Origin: Mucilaginibacter frigoritolerans
Lineage (GTDB): Bacteria; Bacteroidota; Bacteroidia; Sphingobacteriales; Sphingobacteriaceae
DNA: 57,972 nucleotides
Reading direction: 5' to 3'
Assembly: GCF_007830615.1 (NCBI RefSeq)
Contig: NZ_VLLI01000020.1
Location: forward strand, 1 to 57,972
In this document: positions 34,909 to 43,001 of the stretch, in pieces
Position numbering within the stretch: the first letter of the stretch is position 1
Layout: each line of letters opens with the position of its first letter
Notes under the pieces: generated by a model
Told to the model about the DNA's origin: nothing
Databases searched by the model: none
Seen by the model: only the letters and a program-made list of their open reading frames with translations
Position numbers and translations under genes: made by a program

Positions 34909-35027
34909 TGAAAATTATCACTGATTTTCAGTGATATGCATGAATATTTTTTCATGAGTGTAATTAAACCATTTATTATCAACACCGTCATATGTAACAA
35001 AATTGGAACAATTATAAAAACTACATT

Positions 35028-35588
35028 ATGAAAAAAGTAGTACTAATGGCCTCCGCAATATTTTTTGCCGCTGCAACATTTGCTCAAACAACCCCGACAG
35101 TAAATCTTGCTCAAACAGAGCCGTCTGTTGCACAAAGCAATAAAGCAAAAATCACTCCCGGTGAAAATGCACAAATGAAAGAACTGGATAATTGCATACG
35201 CAATTATAATAGTGAAAAAGCGATTGCTAAACAGGCAATGATAAAGGGTGAATTTAAAATTTCAAAAGCCGATTATGCCATAGCCGATGCAGATAAAAAG
35301 TATATAAAAGCAATTGCAGTGCAGTTAAAAAGCGAAGGTGTACGCCATCCGCTTATGCTGGCACATAAGGAAATAAAAAAGGCTGATAAAAAAATGATTA
35401 TAGCCGATGTTAAAATAATAAAAGCTGATAAGCTGGCAAAACAAAAAGCATTGAAAGCCGGTGATAGTACTGCTGTAAAGGTTACCGAAAACAATTTAAT
35501 TGCTGATAAAAACAACTTGAAGAAAGACATCAGTGACGCAAGTCATGATGATACGAAACACTTTACGTTTATCCGTTCAAAATCTTAA
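35028..35588 (+). CDS. Secreted Lys/Ala-rich helical protein, unknown
   Basis: The protein has 186 residues and a signal peptide (MKKVVLMASAIFFAAATFAQ). The mature chain is Lys/Ala/Asp-rich, strongly helical, with recurring KADKK, IADADKK and IIKADK units (~80-140). It has no Cys and no recognisable domain. Its high positive charge in the periplasm could mean nucleic acid, teichoic-like or LPS binding, but that is a guess. Confidence 0.6.
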   Translation: MKKVVLMASAIFFAAATFAQTTPTVNLAQTEPSVAQSNKAKITPGENAQMKELDNCIRNYNSEKAIAKQAMIKGEFKISKADYAIADADKKYIKAIAVQLKSEGVRHPLMLAHKEIKKADKKMIIADVKIIKADKLAKQKALKAGDSTAVKVTENNLIADKNNLKKDISDASHDDTKHFTFIRSKS

Positions 35589-35652
35589 AACACTGATTTG
35601 CTTTTCGCTTGCCAGCTTACACACTGGAACATATACAACGTTAAATATTAGC

Positions 35653-36522
35653 CTACTTGTTTAATTTATCTACACGATCATAAAACTCATTTTGGAGTGG
35701 TATGGTTTTGTTATCCGCTTTTACTTCTTTAAGTGCTTTGATAAACGAAGCAATTTCATGATCAGTAATAAACTTACCAAACTCAGATGTCGCTTTATCT
35801 CCTTCACCTGCATAATGATTTGGGAATGATGAATACCACCAGATGGGAGTATATAATCCCGGCAAATCCGATCGCTTTTGGTCAGCTCCGCTTTCATTGG
35901 TAGCACGATCCATCCGCATTAAGTCGGGACGATAATATAGCAAGGTGGCAGTTTCTGACTCTCCGGCATGCAGATCGCCATTAATAGGAGATTTATGAAG
36001 CTTTTTATATTCTGCTGCATAATCCGGATCATTTTCAGGACGATACAGGTAAACTGCATAATTATGCCGTTTGTTTAACAGGGATTGCATAAAGAATTCC
36101 AGAAATTCAGGATTGCCTCCATGACCATTCAATATTACAATTTTATCAAAGCCATTGCGGGCAATTTCATCACAGGTAGCTTCAAGCAGTTCATAAATAA
36201 CTTTGCTTGGCAGGGCAAAGGTTCCGGGTTGCTGGCGGGCCTCATTAATTTGCCCGTAAAAATAATCTGGAAAAACAACAGCATATTCTGATTTTACAGC
36301 CCTTGAGGCCCATTCCCGTACGTGGATCAAATCGGTGCCGATAGGTGAATGCGGGCCATGTTTCTCCAGGATGCCAATTGGCAGGATACATGTTTTTGAT
36401 GATTTTTCTAATGCCTTTGGAAAATCGCTGGCTACCAGTTCGTCCCAGCGGGCAGGTATTTCCTGTGCAAAAGAAAAGCCCGACAAAAGAAGAGCCACCA
36501 ATAGTAATAAATATGGTTTCAT
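35653..36522 (-). CDS. Secreted creatininase-family amidohydrolase
   Basis: The protein has 289 residues. A signal peptide (MKPYLLLLVALLLSGFSFAQ) is unusual for this mostly cytosolic fold. The metal ligands are visible: E53, H55 and D64 in ILEKHGPHSPIGTD, H134 in NGHGGN, and HAGESET at ~185-191. The family hydrolyses cyclic amides (creatinine) or formamides in cofactor pathways. An exported member probably acts on an external amide. A TAATTTTG -7 box is at 36574-36581. Confidence 0.85.
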   Translation of the reverse strand: MKPYLLLLVALLLSGFSFAQEIPARWDELVASDFPKALEKSSKTCILPIGILEKHGPHSPIGTDLIHVREWASRAVKSEYAVVFPDYFYGQINEARQQPGTFALPSKVIYELLEATCDEIARNGFDKIVILNGHGGNPEFLEFFMQSLLNKRHNYAVYLYRPENDPDYAAEYKKLHKSPINGDLHAGESETATLLYYRPDLMRMDRATNESGADQKRSDLPGLYTPIWWYSSFPNHYAGEGDKATSEFGKFITDHEIASFIKALKEVKADNKTIPLQNEFYDRVDKLNK

Positions 36523-36573
36523 AATTCAGATTTAATAAAGGTTTATTAAGGATGGTTTATTAAATTGAAGATA

Positions 36574-36581
36574 CAAAATTA
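36574..36581 (-). promoter_or_regulatory. TAnnTTTG -7 box of the creatininase gene
   Basis: Minus-strand TAATTTTG lies 51 bp before the ATG at 36522. Confidence 0.4.
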
Positions 36582-36677
36582 TGCGGAACTCATATTTACA
36601 GGATTGGTTTGATTATACGATTGTTACAATCTCATCAGTCCAATAAATAAGAAGTATTCCGGGTTTTAAAAGGGGCA

Positions 36678-36863
36678 CTATTTCTCCAGCACAAAAGTGA
36701 TATTGGTCCAGTTTGCAGCAGCGGTAGGGCTGTGGATGATGTCCTTGATAACCCAGCCTTCATCAAGGTATTTATTTACATACGTTACTTCATAAGCCGA
36801 GTGACGGTTGGTTACGGATTGCTCGTAAACATTAATGTTTACAGTAATTACTTTTTGTGCCAT
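36678..36863 (-). CDS. Small protein, 61 aa, unknown
   Basis: The product has two beta-strand-like halves (KVITVNINVYEQSV and WTNITFVLEK) around YEVTYVNKYLDEGWVIKDIIHS. This looks like a compact alpha/beta fold rather than random translation. A perfect -7 box (TAACTTTG, minus strand, 36885-36892) lies 21 bp before the ATG, which supports a real gene. No family recognised. Confidence 0.6.
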   Translation of the reverse strand: MAQKVITVNINVYEQSVTNRHSAYEVTYVNKYLDEGWVIKDIIHSPTAAANWTNITFVLEK

Positions 36864-36884
36864 AATTTATAATTGGTTACTTAT

Positions 36885-36892
36885 CAAAGTTA
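36885..36892 (-). promoter_or_regulatory. TAnnTTTG -7 box of the 61-aa gene
   Basis: Minus-strand TAACTTTG predicts a leader of about 15-17 nt. Confidence 0.5.
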
Positions 36893-36991
36893 TATATTTA
36901 ATATTTACCGGGGCGATTAAAATAGCTGTTGACATGCGGTTGTCAATACAAGTTGTTAATTTGTTACTGAAATTAAAATGATATTCCACTA

Positions 36992-38044
36992 ATGACGTAT
37001 CAGGATATTGCACAACAGCGCATCTATAACCAATATATTGTAAATGCTGTATTTAAACAGCCTGCAGATATTGTAAAATATATGGGTGCTATACAAGCGC
37101 AGGATTATGCTGGGGCCAAATGGGCGGTAGGTCTTCGCCTGAAAAATGGGAAAGATGCAGCTGTTGACAAAGCGCTGGCCGATGGCAGTATAATCCGTAC
37201 ACATGTATTGCGCCCTACCTGGCATTTTGTGTCGCCTTATGATTTGCGATGGATGCTTGACCTTACTGCAGCACGCATTAAGGCCGCCGCTGCGCCATGG
37301 TATAAAAAGCTTGAACTTGATGCAGCTGTATTGAAAAAGTGTAATGATGTGCTTGCCCGGGCTCTTGAAGGTAATAAGCAACTTAACAGAGCCGAAATAA
37401 TGACAGTCTTGCAACAGGCGGGTATTGCTACTGACGACTTAAGATTTGTTCACCTACTGATGTGGGCGGAGCTTGAAAAGGTAATTTGCAGCGGTGGCAG
37501 GCAAGGTAAACAATTTACCTATGCATTATTTGATGACAGGGTTCCTCTTGCGTCACCCAAAGCAAAGGAGGAGGCTTTAGCTGAATTAGCTGGGCGCTAT
37601 TTTACCAGCAGATCTCCCGCCACTTTGCAGGATTTTACATGGTGGAGCGGCTTAACTACAGCGGATGCCAAAACAGGGCTTGAGCTTGTTAAAGCTGATT
37701 TGCTAAACCTGAAAATGGAAGGCGTGGACTATTGGATGGGATCTGAATTGCCGGATAATAATATTAAAGTGCAGGCAGCCCACCTGCTGCCAGCATTTGA
37801 TGAGTTTGCCGTTTCTTATAAAGATCGTACCGCTGCGGTGAAGCACGAATATTTGACCCAGGCCCGGTATGTTATTTTTGATCCCTCAATTGTTGTAAAT
37901 AACCAGATAGTGGGTACCTGGAAACGAACCATTAATAAAACAGGGGTTGATATCACCGTAAATCTTTTTGGGAAACTTAATAAGACTCAAACGGCTGCCG
38001 TTGATGCTGCGGCGATCAGGTATCTGAAATTTATGAAGGGTTGA
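36992..38044 (+). CDS. Winged-helix DNA-binding protein, AlkZ/YcaQ-like
   Basis: The protein has 350 residues. The N-terminus (QRIYNQYIVNAVFKQPADIVKYMGAIQAQDYAGAKWAVGLRL) and SIIRTHVLRPTWHFVSPYDLRWML are the HTH_42 family core. It contains the Q-x-Q/D motif (QAQD) that in AlkZ and YcaQ holds the catalytic Gln of a DNA glycosylase. A second winged helix (~115-165) and a C-terminal beta-domain (LLPAFDEFAVSYKDR) follow. It may remove bulky or cross-linked bases from DNA; activity is inferred from family only. Confidence 0.85.
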   Translation: MTYQDIAQQRIYNQYIVNAVFKQPADIVKYMGAIQAQDYAGAKWAVGLRLKNGKDAAVDKALADGSIIRTHVLRPTWHFVSPYDLRWMLDLTAARIKAAAAPWYKKLELDAAVLKKCNDVLARALEGNKQLNRAEIMTVLQQAGIATDDLRFVHLLMWAELEKVICSGGRQGKQFTYALFDDRVPLASPKAKEEALAELAGRYFTSRSPATLQDFTWWSGLTTADAKTGLELVKADLLNLKMEGVDYWMGSELPDNNIKVQAAHLLPAFDEFAVSYKDRTAAVKHEYLTQARYVIFDPSIVVNNQIVGTWKRTINKTGVDITVNLFGKLNKTQTAAVDAAAIRYLKFMKG

Positions 38045-38157
38045 GCTAAATACTTAAGGGAAAATTGTCCATCAACAGGAGTAGTTATTCCATTTCAGGC
38101 GTTTTAAGAGTAATGCACATTTGTATTGTCAATGCAGACGTACAAAAACTTAATAAA

Positions 38158-38706
38158 ATGACACGATTAAAAGCATTAAACCCTGAAGAAACTACAGGTA
38201 AAACCAAAGAACTATTTAACGCTATACAAGGTAAATTAGGCATGGTGCCCAACATGATGCGTACCATGGGCAATTCGCCGGCTTTATTAGAAGGTTATAT
38301 GAATTTTAGCGGGGCATTGGCTCACGGAACCCTTGGTGCAAAAACAGGCGAATTATTGGCCCTTGCTGTTTCAGAAACTAACGTGTGCGATTACTGTTTA
38401 TCAGCTCACTCATTCATAGGAGAAAAATTGGTACACATTGATGCCAATACTTTGCAAAATGCCCGCAATGCTAATGCTGCCGATGCAAAAACTGATGCAG
38501 CGCTTAAATTTGCAAACATTGTGGTAAACAAAAAAGGATTAGTGAATGATGCTGACGTTAACGCTGTTAAAGTTGCGGGGCTATCAGATGGTGAAATAGG
38601 CGAAATTATTGGTCACGTTGCGCTGAATATTTTAACCAATTATTTCAATAATATATCCAAAACGGTTGTTGACTTTCCTGAAGTTCATGCTGGGGCAGCA
38701 GTTTAA
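38158..38706 (+). CDS. Carboxymuconolactone decarboxylase-family (AhpD-like) protein
   Basis: I start at ATG 38158 (MTRLKALNPEETTGKTKELF), matching the family; the 31 codons before it look non-coding. The 182-residue protein has the AhpD redox/proton-relay motif C77-DY-C80-LSAH84. It probably has peroxidase or peroxide-linked alkylhydroperoxidase activity. It is followed by DUF1348 and AraC genes in the same direction, suggesting a small stress or catabolic unit. Confidence 0.88.
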   Translation: MTRLKALNPEETTGKTKELFNAIQGKLGMVPNMMRTMGNSPALLEGYMNFSGALAHGTLGAKTGELLALAVSETNVCDYCLSAHSFIGEKLVHIDANTLQNARNANAADAKTDAALKFANIVVNKKGLVNDADVNAVKVAGLSDGEIGEIIGHVALNILTNYFNNISKTVVDFPEVHAGAAV

Positions 38707-38817
38707 TTGTTTTCAAAATCAATAGGTACAAAATCTCATTAAACAGTAAAAGTTAAAGAAGATGCTTTGGCTTTTACTGTAATGACTAATTTTAACATCA
38801 ATATAAACCATTGCGTT

Positions 38818-39234
38818 ATGGAAAATAAAAGATACCCGCTGCCTCCTTTTAACATAGAAACAGCCCAGCAAAAAGTACAGGCTGCTGAAGATGCCTGGAA
38901 TACCCGCGACCCCGAAAAGGTTTGTTTAGCCTATACCATTGACACCGAATGGCGCAACCGGACCGATTTTATTAACGGCCGTGAAGAAGTTAAACAGTTT
39001 TTGACCCGCAAATGGGAAAAAGAGCTGGATTATAAATTGAAAAAAGAACTCTGGGGTTTTCGCGAAAACAGGATGGCCGTAAGGTTTGAATATGAATGGC
39101 ATGACCATACAGGGCAATGGTTCCGTAGTTACGGCAATGAGTTGTGGGAGTTTGATGAAAATGGCTATATGCAAAAAAGATTTGCCAGCATAAATGATAT
39201 GCCCATTGCAGAAAGCGACCGTAAATTGTTTTAA
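38818..39234 (+). CDS. DUF1348 (NTF2-like) protein
   Basis: The start at ATG 38818 (MENKRYPLPPFNIETAQQKV) removes a 17-codon extension without similarity. The 138-residue protein has the DUF1348 core: AEDAWNTRDPEKVCLAYTIDTEWRNR, GREEVKQFLTRKWEKEL and SYGNELWEFDENGYMQKRFASINDMPI. It has an NTF2-like fold and no defined reaction. It lies between the AhpD-like and AraC genes. Confidence 0.85.
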   Translation: MENKRYPLPPFNIETAQQKVQAAEDAWNTRDPEKVCLAYTIDTEWRNRTDFINGREEVKQFLTRKWEKELDYKLKKELWGFRENRMAVRFEYEWHDHTGQWFRSYGNELWEFDENGYMQKRFASINDMPIAESDRKLF

Positions 39235-39243
39235 TGGAGACCT

Positions 39244-39272
39244 CGCCCAACCCTCTAAGGGAGGAGTGGGCT
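39244..39272. repeat. Short intergenic hairpin after the DUF1348 gene
   Basis: The segment from gcccaaccctct to ggaggagtgggc folds as an imperfect hairpin ending in ttt. Its C/G-rich, purine/pyrimidine-split style resembles the larger palindromes at 21281 and 42782, but I cannot show homology. Confidence 0.45.
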
Positions 39273-39318
39273 TTAAAAAGTTAACTTTAAGTCCTGTAGA
39301 TAACCACCAATTGCAATA

Positions 39319-40203
39319 ATGCTAAATACGCAAACAGCATTCACTTTAATAAATCCTCAAAATGGGAACCTGGCTTTTAAGCTGTTTTTGTTTGATGATG
39401 ATAGTTGTTTTGATCATATACGACGGCATAATTATTATACTTTAATTTGGGTGACAGAGGGTAATGGAAAATTAAAAACAGAGTTTTCGGAACATGAATT
39501 TGGTGCTAATACCATGTTTACCTTTTCTCTATACCAACCATTTATGTTTAGTGCTGATGACGGGATGCGGGGCATGGCGCTGAATTTTCACCCTGACTTT
39601 TTTTGTATTTATAAGCATCATAAAGAAGTTGCCTGCAACGGTATTTTGTTCAATAATATTTACGAACCACCCATCATCAACGTGGATGGAAATTCGGCTG
39701 TAACCTTTACTATGCTGATGGAACAGTTAAAGACCGAAATGCAAAATCCGGCCCTGGCGCAGTATGAATTATTGGTATCGTACCTGAAGATATTTTTAAT
39801 AAATGCGGCGCGTTTAAAAGCAGATCAGCACCCTGAATGCCCCAGGGTAAATGAAAAAGAACCTTTCATTTTACAAAATTTAAAAGATGCCATTGAAGAG
39901 CATTTTAAACAAAAACATTCAGCAAGCGAATATGCAGATATGCTCAATATTTCGGCAAAGGCACTGGGTAAGCTAACCAAAAGCTATTTTAATAAAACCC
40001 TTACTGATTTAATTGCCGAGCGGATTGTGATTGAAGCCAAGCGCGAGTTGTATTTAACCAATAAACCAGTAAAAGAAATAGCCTTTGAGCTAGGTTATGA
40101 TGATGAATACTATTTTAGCCGTTTCTTTAAAACCAATGCGTCGATATCACCACAATTGTACCGGGATACTATTGGCTTTGGAAAAGCAGAAGAAGCGGTT
40201 TAA
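39319..40203 (+). CDS. AraC-family transcriptional regulator
   Basis: The protein has 294 residues. An N-terminal cupin-like sensor (~1-160; GNLAFKLFLFDDDSCFDHIRRHNYYTLIWVTEG) precedes the C-terminal double HTH (~190-285). The latter carries HSASEYADMLNISAKALGKLTK and KPVKEIAFELGYDDEYYFSRFFKTNASISPQLYR. The preceding AhpD-like and DUF1348 genes are its most likely targets. Confidence 0.92.
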   Translation: MLNTQTAFTLINPQNGNLAFKLFLFDDDSCFDHIRRHNYYTLIWVTEGNGKLKTEFSEHEFGANTMFTFSLYQPFMFSADDGMRGMALNFHPDFFCIYKHHKEVACNGILFNNIYEPPIINVDGNSAVTFTMLMEQLKTEMQNPALAQYELLVSYLKIFLINAARLKADQHPECPRVNEKEPFILQNLKDAIEEHFKQKHSASEYADMLNISAKALGKLTKSYFNKTLTDLIAERIVIEAKRELYLTNKPVKEIAFELGYDDEYYFSRFFKTNASISPQLYRDTIGFGKAEEAV

Positions 40204-40324
40204 TTAGGCCTTAAGTTTTACCGATTCAAGTTGTAATATCATAATTTAATAATTAGCTTCATCAATTAGTATTGTAACATCTTTTTTTATTATTCTTGCT
40301 TTTTAATGCTACACCCGGTATTTG

Positions 40325-41107
40325 ATGAGAAGGCTAACCTTGCTTTTTTTATTATTGAATTTTGCAGCAAATGCGCAGCAAAAAATAAAGTGGCCAGACC
40401 ATAAAAAAGCAACCATTGTTTTAACTTATGACGATGGGCTTAACTCGCAGCTAAACATAGCCATTCCGCAACTGGACTCGGCCCATTTAACAGCTACCTT
40501 TTTTCTTATTGGCGATATTAACAGTCAAACTATTCCTAAATGGCGTGCAGTTGGCAAAAAAGGATACGAGCTAGCAAATCACACCCTTTATCATCCTTGT
40601 TCAAGCGTAAATGATAACCCGGTAGCATCAGAAACTTATACTGTTTTTTCTATTGTACGTGAAATAGGATCCATGAATAGCTTATTGTATGCTATTGATG
40701 GCAAAACGAGTCGTACTTATGCTTATCCCTGTACCGAAACCAGTGTAGGTGGAAAAGACTATGTTGATTCGCTCCGAAAATCAGGATATATTAAATATGC
40801 GCGTATAGGTGGCGATACGGAAGCAGTGGTAACTAATTTCAAAAAGTTGGATCCCTTGCGCGTACCATCCTACGGTTTAAATGGCAATAATACAGGTGCC
40901 GAATTAATAGCCTTTGTACAAAAAGTGGAAGCCCGGGGTGGCATGGGGGTTATTATGTTTCACGGTGTAGGCGGTGATTACATTACAACATCTGCCGCAG
41001 CACACAGGGAATTACTGGCCTATCTGAAAAAAAATAAAAAAGATATCTGGATAACTACTTTTATGAAGGCGATGGATTATATTACGGAGGCAAATAAATC
41101 AGATTAA
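40325..41107 (+). CDS. Secreted polysaccharide deacetylase (CE4)
   Basis: ATG 40325 is preferred over the TTG at 40322. MRRLTLLFLLLNFAANAQ is a signal peptide. The 260-residue protein has NodB motif 1 as TYDDG (D36, D37) and motif 2 as H86-TLY-H90, the zinc ligands. MFHGVGG near the end is the His of motif 5. It removes acetyl groups from N-acetylglucosamine or similar residues in wall or exopolysaccharide. It begins a same-strand run of envelope genes to 46564. Confidence 0.9.
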   Translation: MRRLTLLFLLLNFAANAQQKIKWPDHKKATIVLTYDDGLNSQLNIAIPQLDSAHLTATFFLIGDINSQTIPKWRAVGKKGYELANHTLYHPCSSVNDNPVASETYTVFSIVREIGSMNSLLYAIDGKTSRTYAYPCTETSVGGKDYVDSLRKSGYIKYARIGGDTEAVVTNFKKLDPLRVPSYGLNGNNTGAELIAFVQKVEARGGMGVIMFHGVGGDYITTSAAAHRELLAYLKKNKKDIWITTFMKAMDYITEANKSD

Positions 41108-41146
41108 AATCTCTTTCTTTGATCTAATTCTGCCGTTTATTGTAAT

Positions 41147-41683
41147 ATGTTTAGAAAAATAAAGAGCACAATTATAGGAGCCGGTTTGGTTTTAGATTAT
41201 ATCTACGATAACATTCACCGTGTAATTACAGGTTTACCCCGCTTAAAGCGAAGCCAGATCTCCGCCCACTTGTTTCTGGGTAGTCAATACAATTTAGTCG
41301 GTTTAAAAAAACTCAAAGTATTAGGTGTAACGGCTATAGTGAATATGCGTATGCATAATACTTATTCTGCAGCTGTTCATGAAGGCATAAAATACCTGCA
41401 TCTGCCTACTGTTGATAATACCCCACCTCCAATTGAGATACTTACGCAAGGTGCAGATTTTATTGATGCCGAAATAAAAAAGGGAGGCATTGTGTATGTG
41501 CATTGCAGGCAAGGACTGGGACGTGGCCCAACCATGGCTATGGCATATTTAATAAAATTAGGAATGACCTATGAAGGAGCTTATAATATGATAAGGCAGG
41601 TTAGGATATTTATTAATCCGCGGCCAGGACAGATTAAAAGACTAAAAGAGCTGGAAGTTTACTATGCTAATTTGAAGCAATAG
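41147..41683 (+). CDS. Dual-specificity phosphatase-like protein
   Basis: The protein has 178 residues. The P-loop is VHC120RQGLGR126, and D90 in LPTVDNTPP is the likely general acid. The upstream core (ISAHLFLGSQYNLVGLKKLKVLGVTAIVNM) is typical of DSPs. An N-terminal hydrophobic segment (~7-20) may tether it to the membrane. Bacterial members dephosphorylate proteins, phosphoinositides or sugars. The C-terminus ends NPRPGQIKRLKELE, as in eukaryote-like DSPs. Confidence 0.9.
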   Translation: MFRKIKSTIIGAGLVLDYIYDNIHRVITGLPRLKRSQISAHLFLGSQYNLVGLKKLKVLGVTAIVNMRMHNTYSAAVHEGIKYLHLPTVDNTPPPIEILTQGADFIDAEIKKGGIVYVHCRQGLGRGPTMAMAYLIKLGMTYEGAYNMIRQVRIFINPRPGQIKRLKELEVYYANLKQ

Positions 41684-41698
41684 CAAAACAATAAATCC

Positions 41699-41706
41699 TA
41701 TTTTTG
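41699..41706 (+). promoter_or_regulatory. TAnnTTTG -7 box of the acyltransferase gene
   Basis: TATTTTTG lies 19 bp before the ATG at 41726. Confidence 0.45.
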
Positions 41707-41725
41707 AAAATCTTTATCATTATTT

Positions 41726-42778
41726 ATGCCTGCTGCCAAATCTCAAACCAATATTGACTGGATCAGTAACCTAAGGATCATTGCTTTATATGCGGTTATT
41801 ATTTTGCATAGTACATCACCCTTATTGATGGACTATGGCAAAGTGCCCGCAGCAGATTGGTGGGCCGCAGATTTTTTAAATGCGCTGGTACGTTTTGCAG
41901 TACCTGTTTTTGTGATGATTACTGGCGCATTATTACTGCATCGGGAATATGAAATTGGCGATTTTCTGAAAAAACGATTAACCAGGGTAGTGATCCCATT
42001 TCTGTTCTGGAGTTTGGTTTACATTTGGTATTCCTGGTATATTGAAGAAATTACTTTTGGCCCTAATATCTGGCTGGATGTTAAACAGGTATTGCATCTG
42101 CTTAAAAATGGCAGCTCTTACCATTTGTGGTATGTGTATATGCTTATTGGCCTGTATTTCTTTATCCCTGTTATTGGCAAGTTTGTGCGCAATGCTTCCG
42201 AAAAAGAGATCCTGTATTTTTTAATTGTATGGTTTGGGGTGATGGCCATTACCCAGCCCTATCTCAACCGTTTTAATCCTGCTGTTGATATGCATTATTT
42301 TGCGGGTTATGCAGGTTACCTGGTTCTGGGGCACTATTTAGCTTTTAAGGATTTTAATGTAAAGCATCTGCGTTTATGGATGACGCTGCTTTTTATTTTT
42401 AGCGTAGTACTTATTACTGTTGGCTCGTTTCTGATTATTCAGTATCCCAAATATCCGGGCACCATGTTTTACGAACCGGTAAACCCCGCAGTATTAATGC
42501 TTTCGGCCAGTATATTTATAGTTGTTAAGTTATCTGTTCCAAAAGTATCGCCACTAATTATTCGTATGCGTGATTTTGCCGGAAAATATAATTATGGCAT
42601 TTATTTGGGACATGCACTGGTTTTATACTTTCTGGATGATCCTTTTGGGATAAGTTTTAAGCTTTGTACGCCTCTGGTCAGCATTCCTTTAACTGCATTA
42701 ATTTGTTTCCTGCTATCCTTGCTGCTTATCTGGCTAATTAACAAGTTGCCATTTTTAGGGAAATGGATTTCGGGATAG
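41726..42778 (+). CDS. Acyltransferase-3 family membrane protein
   Basis: The protein has 350 residues and about 10 transmembrane helices. The N-terminus WISNLRIIALYAVIILHSTSPLL contains H28, the conserved His of the acyltransferase-3/OafA family. An R-rich loop (KKRLTRVVIPFLFWS) follows TM2. Such enzymes transfer acetyl or succinyl groups to surface sugars. Neighbours (deacetylase, GT39) fit modification of an envelope glycan. Confidence 0.9.
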   Translation: MPAAKSQTNIDWISNLRIIALYAVIILHSTSPLLMDYGKVPAADWWAADFLNALVRFAVPVFVMITGALLLHREYEIGDFLKKRLTRVVIPFLFWSLVYIWYSWYIEEITFGPNIWLDVKQVLHLLKNGSSYHLWYVYMLIGLYFFIPVIGKFVRNASEKEILYFLIVWFGVMAITQPYLNRFNPAVDMHYFAGYAGYLVLGHYLAFKDFNVKHLRLWMTLLFIFSVVLITVGSFLIIQYPKYPGTMFYEPVNPAVLMLSASIFIVVKLSVPKVSPLIIRMRDFAGKYNYGIYLGHALVLYFLDDPFGISFKLCTPLVSIPLTALICFLLSLLLIWLINKLPFLGKWISG

Positions 42779-42781
42779 ATT

Positions 42782-42925
42782 AGCCCCCTCTAAATCTCCC
42801 CCGGTTGGGGAGACTTCAGCTTCACCCGCGATTATTTTTTCAAGTCCTCCCAACCGGGGAGGATTATTCATATTGTGTTTTATTTTTTATGGCATTCATG
42901 AGGGCTTCGCCGTTTAGGAGGGGCT
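42782..42925. repeat. Long palindromic intergenic repeat, copy 2 (interrupted)
   Basis: The left arm 42782-42816 matches the reverse complement of the right arm at 21341-21375 at nearly every base. The loop (with acccgcg) is also shared in reverse. The right arm begins at 42842-42865 and seems to resume as tttaggaggggct at 42913-42925, with 47 bp in between. It starts 3 bp after the acyltransferase stop codon. Confidence 0.8.
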
Positions 42926-43001
42926 TAACCATAAAAAAAGCTGATATTCCGTATTTTTTTTAGAGATTTGCTCCCTTGCAAACTGTGCTTATTTTACCCC
43001 G

